A DNA stretch of 44,815 bases from Alphaproteobacteria bacterium. GTDB lineage: Bacteria > Pseudomonadota > Alphaproteobacteria > UBA9655. The stretch spans positions 1 to 44,815 of the forward strand of contig JAKFXB010000008.1 of NCBI GenBank assembly GCA_021731585.1. Direction: 5' to 3'. A program made the position numbers and the translations under genes. Of the stretch, positions 28,806 to 37,473 are shown piece after piece; within the stretch, counting starts at the first letter, position 1, and each line of letters opens with the position of its first letter. A model generated the notes under the pieces. It saw only the letters and a list, made by a program, of their open reading frames with translations, searched no databases and had not been told where the DNA came from.

Positions 28806-29001
28806 GGGACATCTAACTAACCTCATGTAGGGAGAAAAGGAGTAGCCTTTTCAGTCAACCTCTTAAAAAACAAAGAATAACTGATAAAAACTTCCATTCT
28901 TCTGAAATTTTTGCAAAAGATATTCGTTAAATTAACTGTTTCTTAAAGATTTTTCGCTATAACTAGTTAAATTCATATAGAGAAATATTGAGGAGAGAAA
29001 A

Positions 29002-30132
29002 ATGGAAAAAGGACAAACAAAATATAAGCGGATTGCCATGGCTTGCCAAGGAGGGGGATCTCTCGGAGGGTATCATATTGGGGCTTTGAAAGCAATGCAA
29101 GAAGCGGGTTACTCTCCTAACCTTGTAGCTGGTATTTCAATTGGCGCATTTATAGGATCCATTGTCGCCGGAAATAAGCCGGAGGACCGTATTGAGAAAC
29201 TTACAAAGTTCTTCGAAAAAATCTCATGGCCTGAAATTTCTATTTTGCCTGACAGTACAGGGGATGTTCGTAAATTTATGAATAGCCTGTCTTCTTTACA
29301 AGGATTTTTGTTTGGCCAACCTGCCTTCTTTGCCCCAAGATTTCCTGCCCCCACTCACCGTCTTAAAGGAACACCAGGGGCAACAAGTTATTATGACACG
29401 TCAATGTTACGCGAGACCCTCTTGGAATTTGTTGATTTCGATGGGATCAATTCAGGGAAATTAGCGCGTTTAATTTTAGGGGTGACGCATGTAAAAGATG
29501 GCTCTTTAGTTTTCTTTGACAGTGCAAAAATGCCGCTGGGGCCAGAGCATGTTATGGCGTCTGGTGCGATGCCTCCTGGATTTCCTGGAATCGAAATAGA
29601 TGGAGAGCTCTATTGGGACGGAGGATGTGCAAGCAACACGCCACTTGAGGGAATACTCGATGCCGAACCGAAGCAGGATACTCTTTGCTTTATGATTGAT
29701 TTGTTTGCTCCTGAGAGTAATCTTCCTGAAGATATGACGGATGTAACCTTAACCATGAAGAATATTCAATTTTCCTCTCGCACAGCCCATACTTTGAAGC
29801 ATATCTCCAATAAGAAAAATCTAAACTCATATATTAACTATCTTTTAAAACAACTTCCAAATACGGTCAAGAATACACCCGTTCTCGACGAAATCCGGAA
29901 GGAAGCGAAAGATACTACCCTCTTTGATATCATCCATTTATCCTACGATAAACCTCCCTACGAAGTTTCAAGCTGTGATTGTGAATTCTCAAGAAATTCT
30001 CTTAAGGATAGGGCAGCCCATGGATATAAAGATATGAAGACAGCTCTTACTGATGCATCTTGGTTGACGGATCATAAAGAGGGAACAAGCTCACGAATTC
30101 ATAGATTTATTGGTGAAGTACATAAGGAATAG
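29002..30132 (+). CDS. Patatin-like phospholipase
   Basis: Oxyanion motif CQGGGSLGGYHIGALKAM, GISIGAF (GxSxG), WDGG catalytic Asp motif, DUF3734-like C-terminus. Confidence 0.92.
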   Translation: MEKGQTKYKRIAMACQGGGSLGGYHIGALKAMQEAGYSPNLVAGISIGAFIGSIVAGNKPEDRIEKLTKFFEKISWPEISILPDSTGDVRKFMNSLSSLQGFLFGQPAFFAPRFPAPTHRLKGTPGATSYYDTSMLRETLLEFVDFDGINSGKLARLILGVTHVKDGSLVFFDSAKMPLGPEHVMASGAMPPGFPGIEIDGELYWDGGCASNTPLEGILDAEPKQDTLCFMIDLFAPESNLPEDMTDVTLTMKNIQFSSRTAHTLKHISNKKNLNSYINYLLKQLPNTVKNTPVLDEIRKEAKDTTLFDIIHLSYDKPPYEVSSCDCEFSRNSLKDRAAHGYKDMKTALTDASWLTDHKEGTSSRIHRFIGEVHKE

Positions 30133-30203
30133 TTAAAGTTAGGATTTGGAGGTTTGAATTCGCTATGTGAAGCATACCCCCAAAAACTTCAAAATATCCT
30201 ACC

Positions 30204-30238
30204 AAAAATGGGTCCCGCGGTCTTGACCGCGGGACCCA
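30204..30238 (-). terminator. Strong GC-rich hairpin terminator for the ABC operon
   Basis: TGGGTCCCGCGGTC-TT-GACCGCGGGACCCA (14-bp arms, 30209-30238); on the minus strand it is followed by TTTTT. Confidence 0.75.
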
Positions 30239-30261
30239 AGCATCTTTGCACCTTGAATTGC

Positions 30262-31560
30262 CTACTCCTCAGTCTCAGAATCCTCAAGGCTTAACAGATC
30301 CCGTTCTGTATCATAGGCAAAAAGCTCAGCATAACGGCCCCAGTTAATGACGACGAAAAGAGTTTCAATGGCCTCCTCTGTGGACATGTAAGTCTTCAGC
30401 TCTTTTAAAAATCTCTGTCTGGAGGACCTTTGTTTAGGCAGGTCTTGAAGGGTATGGTAAATATAGGCCGCCAAGGGAATATGGCGCATTAAATGGTAAG
30501 CAAACACTTTCTTTCTCTCAAGAATATCCGCTTCACAAAGCGCTTTTCCAGAAGGGGTAAGTTCAATATCACCTGTAACGATTTTGGCAAAACCTAAGAG
30601 CTCAAGAGCTTCAAAAAGAGACAGGGAATCATTTGCTGAAAGATTTTCTGATTCCGCTAAAGCAAAAACATCCGCTTTTCCATGATAAGGAGCTTCGATT
30701 AAGGCATCCATAAGCCCTTGGAGTTTATGAATGGAAATATCTGGGAGCCTATAGCCGATACCAATGGCAACCTTTGCTTGCGCACCAGTTGGTAACTCTT
30801 TGGTTGTGAGAAGTGTTGTATAAACCGTATCTACAAGATTTTTAAAGTGAAGGCTCGTTTCATCTCGGGGATAACGGAGAGGAACCTCAATTTCCTTCAC
30901 AATGCACCCCGGATCATGATTAAAGATAATAAGCCGATTCGCAAGAGCTATTGCTTCAATCACGCTATGAGACACCATAATAATGGCTTTGGTGGGGATG
31001 CGTTTTTCAATCCATAATTCCATCAAATCATTACGAATATTTTCAGCGGTTAATATATCTAAAGCTGAAAAAGGTTCATCAAGAAGCAAAATGTCAGGGT
31101 TTACAACCAGTGCTCGTGCAAATCCAACGCGTTGCCGCATGCCCCCCGAAAGCTCTTTTGGATAAGCTGATTCATACCCATCCAAGCCAATCAAGTCGAT
31201 CGCCTCTAGAGACCTTTTTTTCCGATCCGAATGACTGAGTCCGAGGGCTTCAAGCCCAAGCTCTACGTTTTCTAAAACATTCAACCAGGGAAGAAGGGCA
31301 TGGGATTGAAAGACCATAGAAATGCGCGGAAAGGCAGTAGTGAAAGGAAGCCCTTGATAAAGAACTTCGCCTTCATTAGGGGGGATAAGGCCAGCGAGAA
31401 TCCGCAAAAAGGTTGATTTTCCACACCCCGATTTTCCTAAAATAGCAATAAATTCATTTTCTTTCACAGTAAGATTAATTTGAGAAAGGATAGGGGTTGG
31501 TTTTGGAGCCTCACCATACCATTTCGAAATATTGCTGATACTTAAAAGATCTTTTGTCAT
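30262..31560 (-). CDS. NitT/TauT-type ABC transporter ATP-binding protein with C-terminal AAA-associated domain
   Basis: LGKSGCGKSTFLRILAGLIPPNEG, LSGGMRQRVGFARALVVNPDILLLDEPFSALD, ~180-aa C-terminal extension. Confidence 0.88.
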   Translation of the reverse strand: MTKDLLSISNISKWYGEAPKPTPILSQINLTVKENEFIAILGKSGCGKSTFLRILAGLIPPNEGEVLYQGLPFTTAFPRISMVFQSHALLPWLNVLENVELGLEALGLSHSDRKKRSLEAIDLIGLDGYESAYPKELSGGMRQRVGFARALVVNPDILLLDEPFSALDILTAENIRNDLMELWIEKRIPTKAIIMVSHSVIEAIALANRLIIFNHDPGCIVKEIEVPLRYPRDETSLHFKNLVDTVYTTLLTTKELPTGAQAKVAIGIGYRLPDISIHKLQGLMDALIEAPYHGKADVFALAESENLSANDSLSLFEALELLGFAKIVTGDIELTPSGKALCEADILERKKVFAYHLMRHIPLAAYIYHTLQDLPKQRSSRQRFLKELKTYMSTEEAIETLFVVINWGRYAELFAYDTERDLLSLEDSETEE

Positions 31561-31569
31561 AAGGTCTCC

Positions 31570-33321
31570 CTAATCCAAACGATAGCGTGTTGTGGCATAG
31601 AGATAAAGGGGGTACCATGATAGACGGTTTAAGATTAGCACATAAGCACTCAAAATAATAACGCCGAGCAAAATTCGAGGGTGATCTCCAGAGGCCGTTG
31701 CGGCAGCGATATAGGATCCTATCCCTTCAGCCTTGAGAGTTGTGTTACCCCATGCGACGTATTCGCCTACGATACTGGCATTCCACGCTCCTCCTGCTGC
31801 GGTAATAAGGCCTGTGACATAGGCAGGAAAGATCCCAGGAAGAAAAATCCGCTTCCATTGAAGCCACCCTGTGAGATGGAAATTTTTAGAAAGCTCTTGA
31901 AAATCAAAAGGAAGACCGGAAGCGCCACCAATCACATTGAATAAAATATACCATTGTGATCCTAAGATTATCAGAGGACTAAGCCAGAAATTTGGATTAA
32001 GATCGTTTTTAACAATGAAAATAACTACAAGAGGGAACAAAAGATTCGCAGGAAAAGCCGCCATTAATTGAACCCAGGATTGAAGTCGCCTGGCGACCTT
32101 TTCCCTTAATCCAATGAAGATGCCAATGGGAACCCAAATAAGTGAGGCAATAGCACATAAAATGATAACCCTTAAAAGGGTCAGGAATCCGAGAGAAATA
32201 ACATAATAGACTTCTTTAAAAGAAATATGAGAAAACATATAAAAGTAAGCCTGGAGGCCATAAAAAATAATAATAAAGATTAAAATCAAATACAGAGAGT
32301 ATTTTGTTGTTTCAGATGTGGCCCTGTAAAGGCTTCGATGATCTCTCTTTATTCTTACCGACAGAAGACTAAGTTTTTGAAAAAGAGTATCCAAAATACC
32401 CAGCATGGCAAACCAAACTGCTTTAAACTTTTGCAAAAGAGAGGCTTTGCGAATCATGGTCAAAACCCAAGATTTTGGAGTATCTTCTTGAGCGATGAGT
32501 TCCGCCTTAAACTTATAGGCCCACGCCAGAAGGGGTTTGAATAAAAGCTGATCATATAAAAGAATAACGATGAACATAGTCGCGATGGCATAAAAAATCG
32601 CTGTCACCGATTCTTCTTGAGAGGCGAGTGCAATGTAAGATCCAATGCCTGGCAAAAGGATAGTATGATTTGAGACAGTGATAGCTTCAGTAGCGACCAC
32701 AAAAAACCATCCCCCTGAGACAGACATCATGGTATTCCAAAGAAATTGAGGCATTGCATAAGGAACCTCAAGGCGCCAATAGCGTCGCCACGGAGATAAC
32801 CGATAAAGGGTCACGACTTCCGTGAGCTCTTTTGGCACACTAATAAAGGATTGATAGAGGCTGAAGGTCATATTCCAGGCCTGAGAGGTAAAAATAGCAA
32901 AAATGGAGGCGCATTCAATGCCAAAAAGGTTGCCGGGAAAAAGCGCCATAAACCCTGTGACAGTAATGGATAGAAACCCTAAAATGGGGACCGACTGGAG
33001 AATATCTAAAAGTGGGATTAAAATACGTTCCGCTTTTTTGTTCTTTGCTGCAATACTTGCATACACAAAACTAAAGATAAGCGAAAGGAAAAGGGCAAAA
33101 AGCATGCGCAAAATCGTTTGCAACGCATAATAAGGAAGATTCTGTGGATCGAGAGATAGGGGTGGTGCTTCTGAAATGATAAAAGGCGCTCCCATTTGTA
33201 GGCTTCCCCAGACTAAAAGCGTAATTCCTGTGATCACAATAAGCAGAGCAAGGCTGTCCCACAAAGGTGAGTTAAAGCGTCCGATTCGAGAGAGTTGTAT
33301 GGGTTTGAGTTGAAAAATCAG
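31570..33321 (-). CDS. ABC transporter permease with two fused BPD-type permease domains
   Basis: Two copies of the permease layout (VPYAMPQFLWNTMMSVSGGWFFVVATEAI and FLPGIFPAYVTGLITAAGGAWNASIVGEYVAWG). Frame is open 19 codons upstream of the track's TTG start, to a CTG behind an AAGGGAG SD. Confidence 0.8.
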   Translation of the reverse strand: MIFQLKPIQLSRIGRFNSPLWDSLALLIVITGITLLVWGSLQMGAPFIISEAPPLSLDPQNLPYYALQTILRMLFALFLSLIFSFVYASIAAKNKKAERILIPLLDILQSVPILGFLSITVTGFMALFPGNLFGIECASIFAIFTSQAWNMTFSLYQSFISVPKELTEVVTLYRLSPWRRYWRLEVPYAMPQFLWNTMMSVSGGWFFVVATEAITVSNHTILLPGIGSYIALASQEESVTAIFYAIATMFIVILLYDQLLFKPLLAWAYKFKAELIAQEDTPKSWVLTMIRKASLLQKFKAVWFAMLGILDTLFQKLSLLSVRIKRDHRSLYRATSETTKYSLYLILIFIIIFYGLQAYFYMFSHISFKEVYYVISLGFLTLLRVIILCAIASLIWVPIGIFIGLREKVARRLQSWVQLMAAFPANLLFPLVVIFIVKNDLNPNFWLSPLIILGSQWYILFNVIGGASGLPFDFQELSKNFHLTGWLQWKRIFLPGIFPAYVTGLITAAGGAWNASIVGEYVAWGNTTLKAEGIGSYIAAATASGDHPRILLGVIILSAYVLILNRLSWYPLYLYATTRYRLD

Positions 33322-33526
33322 AAAAATCTCCCTTATTTTTTAAAATAATAATATCATGAAATGGCTAGATAAAATTTTTTTTGTAAAACAGTTCTTCCCT
33401 TTGATGGGTAGAATAATTTTACTGCATCAAATGCTTCCTTTCTGTTAACCTTTTTTAATTTATCCTGAATATGGTGAAATAACTCCAAAGGTGAAATTAT
33501 TGATAATTCATATTAGGAGACGTAAA

Positions 33527-33673
33527 ATGAAACTTAACTCTATTGCACTACTCACAGCTATTACCTTGTTAAAGGTAACTCCAACGGTTGTTTTTGATCT
33601 ATGGAAGCTTCAGAAAAAAACAGGTCAAGCAGGTTCAGAGATGGTCCTTTTTTATGCGCTTTACAACCGTTAA
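33527..33673 (+). CDS. Small hydrophobic/secreted peptide (48 aa)
   Basis: MKLNSIALLTAITLLKVTPTVVFDLWKLQKKTGQAGSEMVLFYALYNR, SD AGGAG 8 nt upstream. Confidence 0.4.
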   Translation: MKLNSIALLTAITLLKVTPTVVFDLWKLQKKTGQAGSEMVLFYALYNR

Positions 33674-33692
33674 ATATATTTAAAATTTTAAT

Positions 33693-33710
33693 AAAGTTTA
33701 ATTAAACTTT
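33693..33710. promoter_or_regulatory. Perfect 18-bp palindrome, operator-like
   Basis: AAAGTTTAATTAAACTTT, ending 6 bp before a -35-like TTGCAT. Confidence 0.5.
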
Positions 33711-33716
33711 TAATAT

Positions 33717-33745
33717 TTGCATATTTTTTAATAAAATATTATATA
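33717..33745 (+). promoter_or_regulatory. Sigma70-like promoter for the 142-aa secreted protein
   Basis: TTGCAT - 17 bp - TATATA. Confidence 0.5.
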
Positions 33746-33774
33746 CGTCCTATTGTTAATATTAGGAGTACATT

Positions 33775-34203
33775 ATGATGAAAAAATATGTTTTGTTTCT
33801 TGCCGTTGCCCTGACCCTTTCAGGAAATGTCAATGCCGGCCCCGTTACAGAGAAAGTCAATCAGGACCTTTTTGAAGATTTTTTAAATGAAAAGGCAAGT
33901 GCTTATCCCATTCTTAAGAAATTAAGACTCGAGCCACTTTTCAAAAAAACTACAAGGAAGCTTTTAGAAGACGATCTTAGTATAGATTTTCAAAAATTAT
34001 TAAATACTGGCATTCAAAGTCATATAAAGACATATATTGACTGTATGGGACTTATACGTTGGACCAAAGAAAATGATGAGTATATTGGAATAAACTTTTT
34101 TGAACTTGTAGAAGGACTTGATCCTGTCTTCAGAGATTTAAATCCCACCTGTGGCACTAGTGGAAACAGACGCCCTGTAAAAGGTATTTTTGGTCGCAGT
34201 TAA
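33775..34203 (+). CDS. Uncharacterised secreted protein (142 aa)
   Basis: Signal peptide MMKKYVLFLAVALTLSGNVNAG, SD GGAG, own promoter and terminator. Confidence 0.75.
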   Translation: MMKKYVLFLAVALTLSGNVNAGPVTEKVNQDLFEDFLNEKASAYPILKKLRLEPLFKKTTRKLLEDDLSIDFQKLLNTGIQSHIKTYIDCMGLIRWTKENDEYIGINFFELVEGLDPVFRDLNPTCGTSGNRRPVKGIFGRS

Positions 34204-34216
34204 AAAATTATCTCCT

Positions 34217-34245
34217 CCCGCAGTCTCACAGGCTGCGGGATTTTT
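34217..34245 (+). terminator. Rho-independent terminator
   Basis: CCCGCAG-tctcacagg-CTGCGGG then ATTTTT. Confidence 0.85.
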
Positions 34246-34348
34246 ATCATCTCCCAACCTTCTTTTCCTTGACACCCCTTGTCCAATAAGGAATCATAAA
34301 CCATAAGCTAAGTAAATAAAGAAAACAGGGGCAAAATAGGGGATTTCA

Positions 34349-35188
34349 ATGATTAAAAGTATTCTTGTAACGCTCGACGACTCTGAATCCAGTATCTCCG
34401 CAAAAAAGCTGGGCATTGCCCTTGCCAAAGAGCACAAAGCCGTTGTTACAGGTATTGGGGTTTTGGATCAACCTTGGATTGCCGCCCCGGAAGCGATTCC
34501 TTTGGGCGGAGCAGCTTTTAAGGTCGAATTGGATGAGAAGCTCCTTCAAGATGCACGGCGGCGCGTGCACAAACTTGAAAAAGAATTTACAGCCTTTTGT
34601 AAAGAAGAAAAAGTTGACAGCACCATCATTGACGCCACCGGCGTGCCTTCTTATGAAATTGAATATTTTGCAACAGCATATGATCTTCTCATCATTGGTA
34701 AAGACGCCACTTTTCATTTTACAAGCACGGAAGAAACCGGCGTTTCTGTAAAACAGATTATCCGGGCTAACCCGCGTCCCGTCATTGTCACGAGTCCCAC
34801 AATTCCTTATGAAAAGAGCTCGAGTGTTCTTGTTGCCTTTGACGGAACTTTTGCCTCCTCTCGCGCCCTTCATATGGCGATATTGGTGGGAATTTTAAAA
34901 GGAAAAGAAGTTCACATCGCCTATGTCAATCCTGACGAAAAAGAAGCCAAGGATATTCTAGAGGTTGCAGTTAAGCTTTGTGCCAACCATGGCATTAAAG
35001 CTAAGAGCTACCCCCTGAAAACTTCAGAAAAGCCTGCAAATGCTCTCCTGAAACTTTCGGAAGAAATCAAGCCTGCTCTTATTGTCATGGGCGCCTTTGG
35101 GCATGCGGGGATTAGCTATCTCTTCATGGGTTCGTGTGCAAAGACTCTTTTACGAACAACTAACATTCCCTTATTCATTTACCATTAA
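34349..35188 (+). CDS. Universal stress protein, tandem UspA domains
   Basis: SILVTLDDSESSISAKKLGIALAKEHKAVVTGIGV and C-terminal LIVMGAFGHAGISYLFMGSCAKTLLRTTNIPLFIYH. Confidence 0.92.
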   Translation: MIKSILVTLDDSESSISAKKLGIALAKEHKAVVTGIGVLDQPWIAAPEAIPLGGAAFKVELDEKLLQDARRRVHKLEKEFTAFCKEEKVDSTIIDATGVPSYEIEYFATAYDLLIIGKDATFHFTSTEETGVSVKQIIRANPRPVIVTSPTIPYEKSSSVLVAFDGTFASSRALHMAILVGILKGKEVHIAYVNPDEKEAKDILEVAVKLCANHGIKAKSYPLKTSEKPANALLKLSEEIKPALIVMGAFGHAGISYLFMGSCAKTLLRTTNIPLFIYH

Positions 35189-35194
35189 ATTTAT

Positions 35195-35671
35195 TTATAA
35201 GGGCACAAAAGCCGCTTCCGTCAAATGATAGCTTGGATGCTTCGTGGCCAATAATTTTAACTTCTCAAAACGAGAGTCAAGGTGACGGGTCCGCCAAAGA
35301 GTCATGTGAGGCACATATTTTTCATCTATCGCCCACTTTTCTTCTGAACGCTCAGCAACTCTGCCCGAAAGCCACCTATGGATTTCATTTAAAGTGCGAC
35401 TTGTGGCCACCGAAGGGGTAAAAGCAATGATATGGCCAAAAAGAAACTGGGCTGCATCAACTTCATAAAGCGGTCTTATCCTTGAAACTTCCTTTTGCAT
35501 TTCGCGAACCATAGTATCTCCAAAAGAGGTGAGCTCTTCCCCAGGGATCATTTCGTCAATAAAGCCAAGGGTACAATGAAATTTTCGATTTTGAGGGTTA
35601 TAGCCACTCTCTACGAGCAAATTGTTAAGAGCCGTTTGGTCATTTTTAGAAACATTAATTTTGAGGGCCAT
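35195..35671 (-). CDS. 2H phosphoesterase superfamily protein (LigT/2'-5' RNA ligase-like)
   Basis: Two HxTL motifs: FHCTLGF and PHMTLWR, about 95 aa apart. Start placed at MALKINVSKND. Confidence 0.7.
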   Translation of the reverse strand: MALKINVSKNDQTALNNLLVESGYNPQNRKFHCTLGFIDEMIPGEELTSFGDTMVREMQKEVSRIRPLYEVDAAQFLFGHIIAFTPSVATSRTLNEIHRWLSGRVAERSEEKWAIDEKYVPHMTLWRTRHLDSRFEKLKLLATKHPSYHLTEAAFVPL

Positions 35672-35701
35672 CGAGCGCATATTTATTTTTACCCTCATAA
35701 A

Positions 35702-35777
35702 TGGCGTCCCCTACGGGATTCGAACCCGTGTTGCCGCCGTGAGAGGGCGGTGTCCTAGGCCTCTAGACGAAGGGGAC
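35702..35777 (-). tRNA. tRNA-Glu (anticodon CTC), CCA encoded
   Basis: GTCCCCTTCGTCTAGAGGCCTAGGACACCGCCCTCTCACGGCGGCAACACGGGTTCGAATCCCGTAGGGGACG-CCA; loop CTCTCAC. Confidence 0.95.
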
Positions 35778-35879
35778 ATAATTTGCCTTGTACCTGAAGT
35801 CACTCCTTGAATCAAGAATTTATTAACTATTTTCTGTTATCTCTAATTCATAAACCACTTAATCAGGAGAAAGAAGATC

Positions 35880-36137
35880 ATGAAAAGTATAGCTTTTACA
35901 GCCACAATTCTCTGCCTGAGCCTGCCCGTGCAAGCTGAAACTCTATCCTCATGCCAAAGTTCTTGTTATTCTGCCAAAGCGAGTTGTAATGCCAAAAAGG
36001 CTCACACCTTTAATTCATGCGATGAGGGCTTATTTACCTGCAAGGCCAGCTGTAACAGTGGTAGGCCTCAAGAAACCTATGGACTAAGCCCTCTTGAAAT
36101 TGCTTTTCAACCTATTTTAGATCTCGAGAAGAAGTGA
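35880..36137 (+). CDS. Small secreted cysteine-rich peptide
   Basis: Signal peptide MKSIAFTATILCLSLPVQA; mature C-x3-C-x6-C-x10-C-x6-C-x3-C; SD AGGAG. Confidence 0.75.
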   Translation: MKSIAFTATILCLSLPVQAETLSSCQSSCYSAKASCNAKKAHTFNSCDEGLFTCKASCNSGRPQETYGLSPLEIAFQPILDLEKK

Positions 36138-37011
36138 GTTCAAGACGGGTCAGACCATAGGTAGCCCCAATGATAATAAAACTTCCTGCTATACTCCACC
36201 ACGTGGGAGTTTCTTGGAAAATAAGGTAACCCACGGGAATTGCAAAACATAGGCGCGTATATTCAAAAGGGGCCAAAAAAGACGGATTGGCATATTTCAA
36301 AGCAGACACAGAACAAAACTGAGAAAAAACACCCATAGCCCCAATTCCCATTAAGGTAAGAATATCAGCGAGAGCCGGCGTCTTCCAAACACTTAATACC
36401 ACAAGCCCAGCTACAAGAGTTGTTACCGTGTTGGTATAAAACATGATGGTCAAGGTTTTTTCCGTTCGCGAGAGGACCTTAGTACATACAATAGTCAGAG
36501 CCGCAAAAAGGTTTGCAAATAATTCAACCCACACTCCAAAGCTAATACCCATCTCATGGGGACGCACCATCACAAGAACGCCAAAATACCCCACTAGGAT
36601 TAAAAGCCATTTTGGCAACGATACATAGTCCTTTAAAAGAACATAGGAAATAACCGTTGTAAAAAGAGGCCCCGTCATTCCAATGGAGGTGGCCAGCGCA
36701 AGAGGTAAATGACGGTAGGCATAGTAAGTACAGCCCATAGCCGCCACAACACCTATAACTCGTAAAAAATGCAAGAACGGTCGACTTGTCGCAAAACTCT
36801 TAATCCCTGATTGCAGAATAAATGGACTAAAGAAAACAAGACCAAAAAAATAGCGCATAAAAAGTACCATGATGCTGTCCACTTCCGCAGAAAGGGATTT
36901 GGCAAAGACCATGGCGGTGCTAAAGCTAAAAGCCCAAAGCAACATAAAGCCGGCTCCAATAAGCTTTGGAGACACACTCGTCGATAGTGTAGCCAAACGA
37001 TTTTCAATCAT
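36112..37011 (-). CDS. EamA/DMT-family transporter
   Basis: Ten-TM pattern; YFGVLVMVRP, FLAPFEYTRLCFAIPVGYLIFQETP. Confidence 0.88.
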   Translation of the reverse strand: MIENRLATLSTSVSPKLIGAGFMLLWAFSFSTAMVFAKSLSAEVDSIMVLFMRYFFGLVFFSPFILQSGIKSFATSRPFLHFLRVIGVVAAMGCTYYAYRHLPLALATSIGMTGPLFTTVISYVLLKDYVSLPKWLLILVGYFGVLVMVRPHEMGISFGVWVELFANLFAALTIVCTKVLSRTEKTLTIMFYTNTVTTLVAGLVVLSVWKTPALADILTLMGIGAMGVFSQFCSVSALKYANPSFLAPFEYTRLCFAIPVGYLIFQETPTWWSIAGSFIIIGATYGLTRLELTSSRDLK

Positions 37012-37087
37012 CAGAATTACCTTCCTATCTTGAGTATATAGGAAGGAATTTAGAAAATCTCAATCCTTTGAAAGGAAATAGAAAGAA

Positions 37088-37453
37088 TCACCGAGGCGCA
37101 TAAAGGCCCAGGACGGCTCCCGTTGGATCAATGAAAACACTATAGAACCCCTCATTGCCTCCCAAATCAGTGATGGGAACAATGATCTTGGCGCCTAGCT
37201 TTTCCGCTTTTGCTGTATATTCATGGATGTCTGAGACATTCACAAAGGGAATCCATTGAGAAACATCCTTGTTTTCTCCTTGAGCAATTCCAGCGCAAGG
37301 TCCCTCACCTGCATCGATTTCAACGTAGGACATTTCACCATCAGCCTTTTTTTGCTGCTTTGTCATCGTCCAATGAAACAGGTGTTCATAAAATTCCTTC
37401 GCTTTTTTAGGATCTGACGCCCCCATCTGCATCCAACCAAATGTATTTTTCAT
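37088..37453 (-). CDS. VOC (glyoxalase/bleomycin-resistance fold) family protein
   Basis: WMQMGASDPKKAKEFYEHLFHWTM...FIDPTGAVLGLYAPR. Confidence 0.88.
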   Translation of the reverse strand: MKNTFGWMQMGASDPKKAKEFYEHLFHWTMTKQQKKADGEMSYVEIDAGEGPCAGIAQGENKDVSQWIPFVNVSDIHEYTAKAEKLGAKIIVPITDLGGNEGFYSVFIDPTGAVLGLYAPR

Positions 37454-37473
37454 TATTTTCTCCTTCTTTTTGT

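Noticed and set aside
28830-28860. AAAAGG-AGTAG-CCTTTT hairpin after mfd
   Set aside because: Short stem and no T-tract; too weak to call a terminator.
34346-34873. 175-aa minus ORF opposite the UspA gene
   Set aside because: Antisense shadow of a well-supported universal stress protein; cysteine/asparagine-rich nonsense composition.
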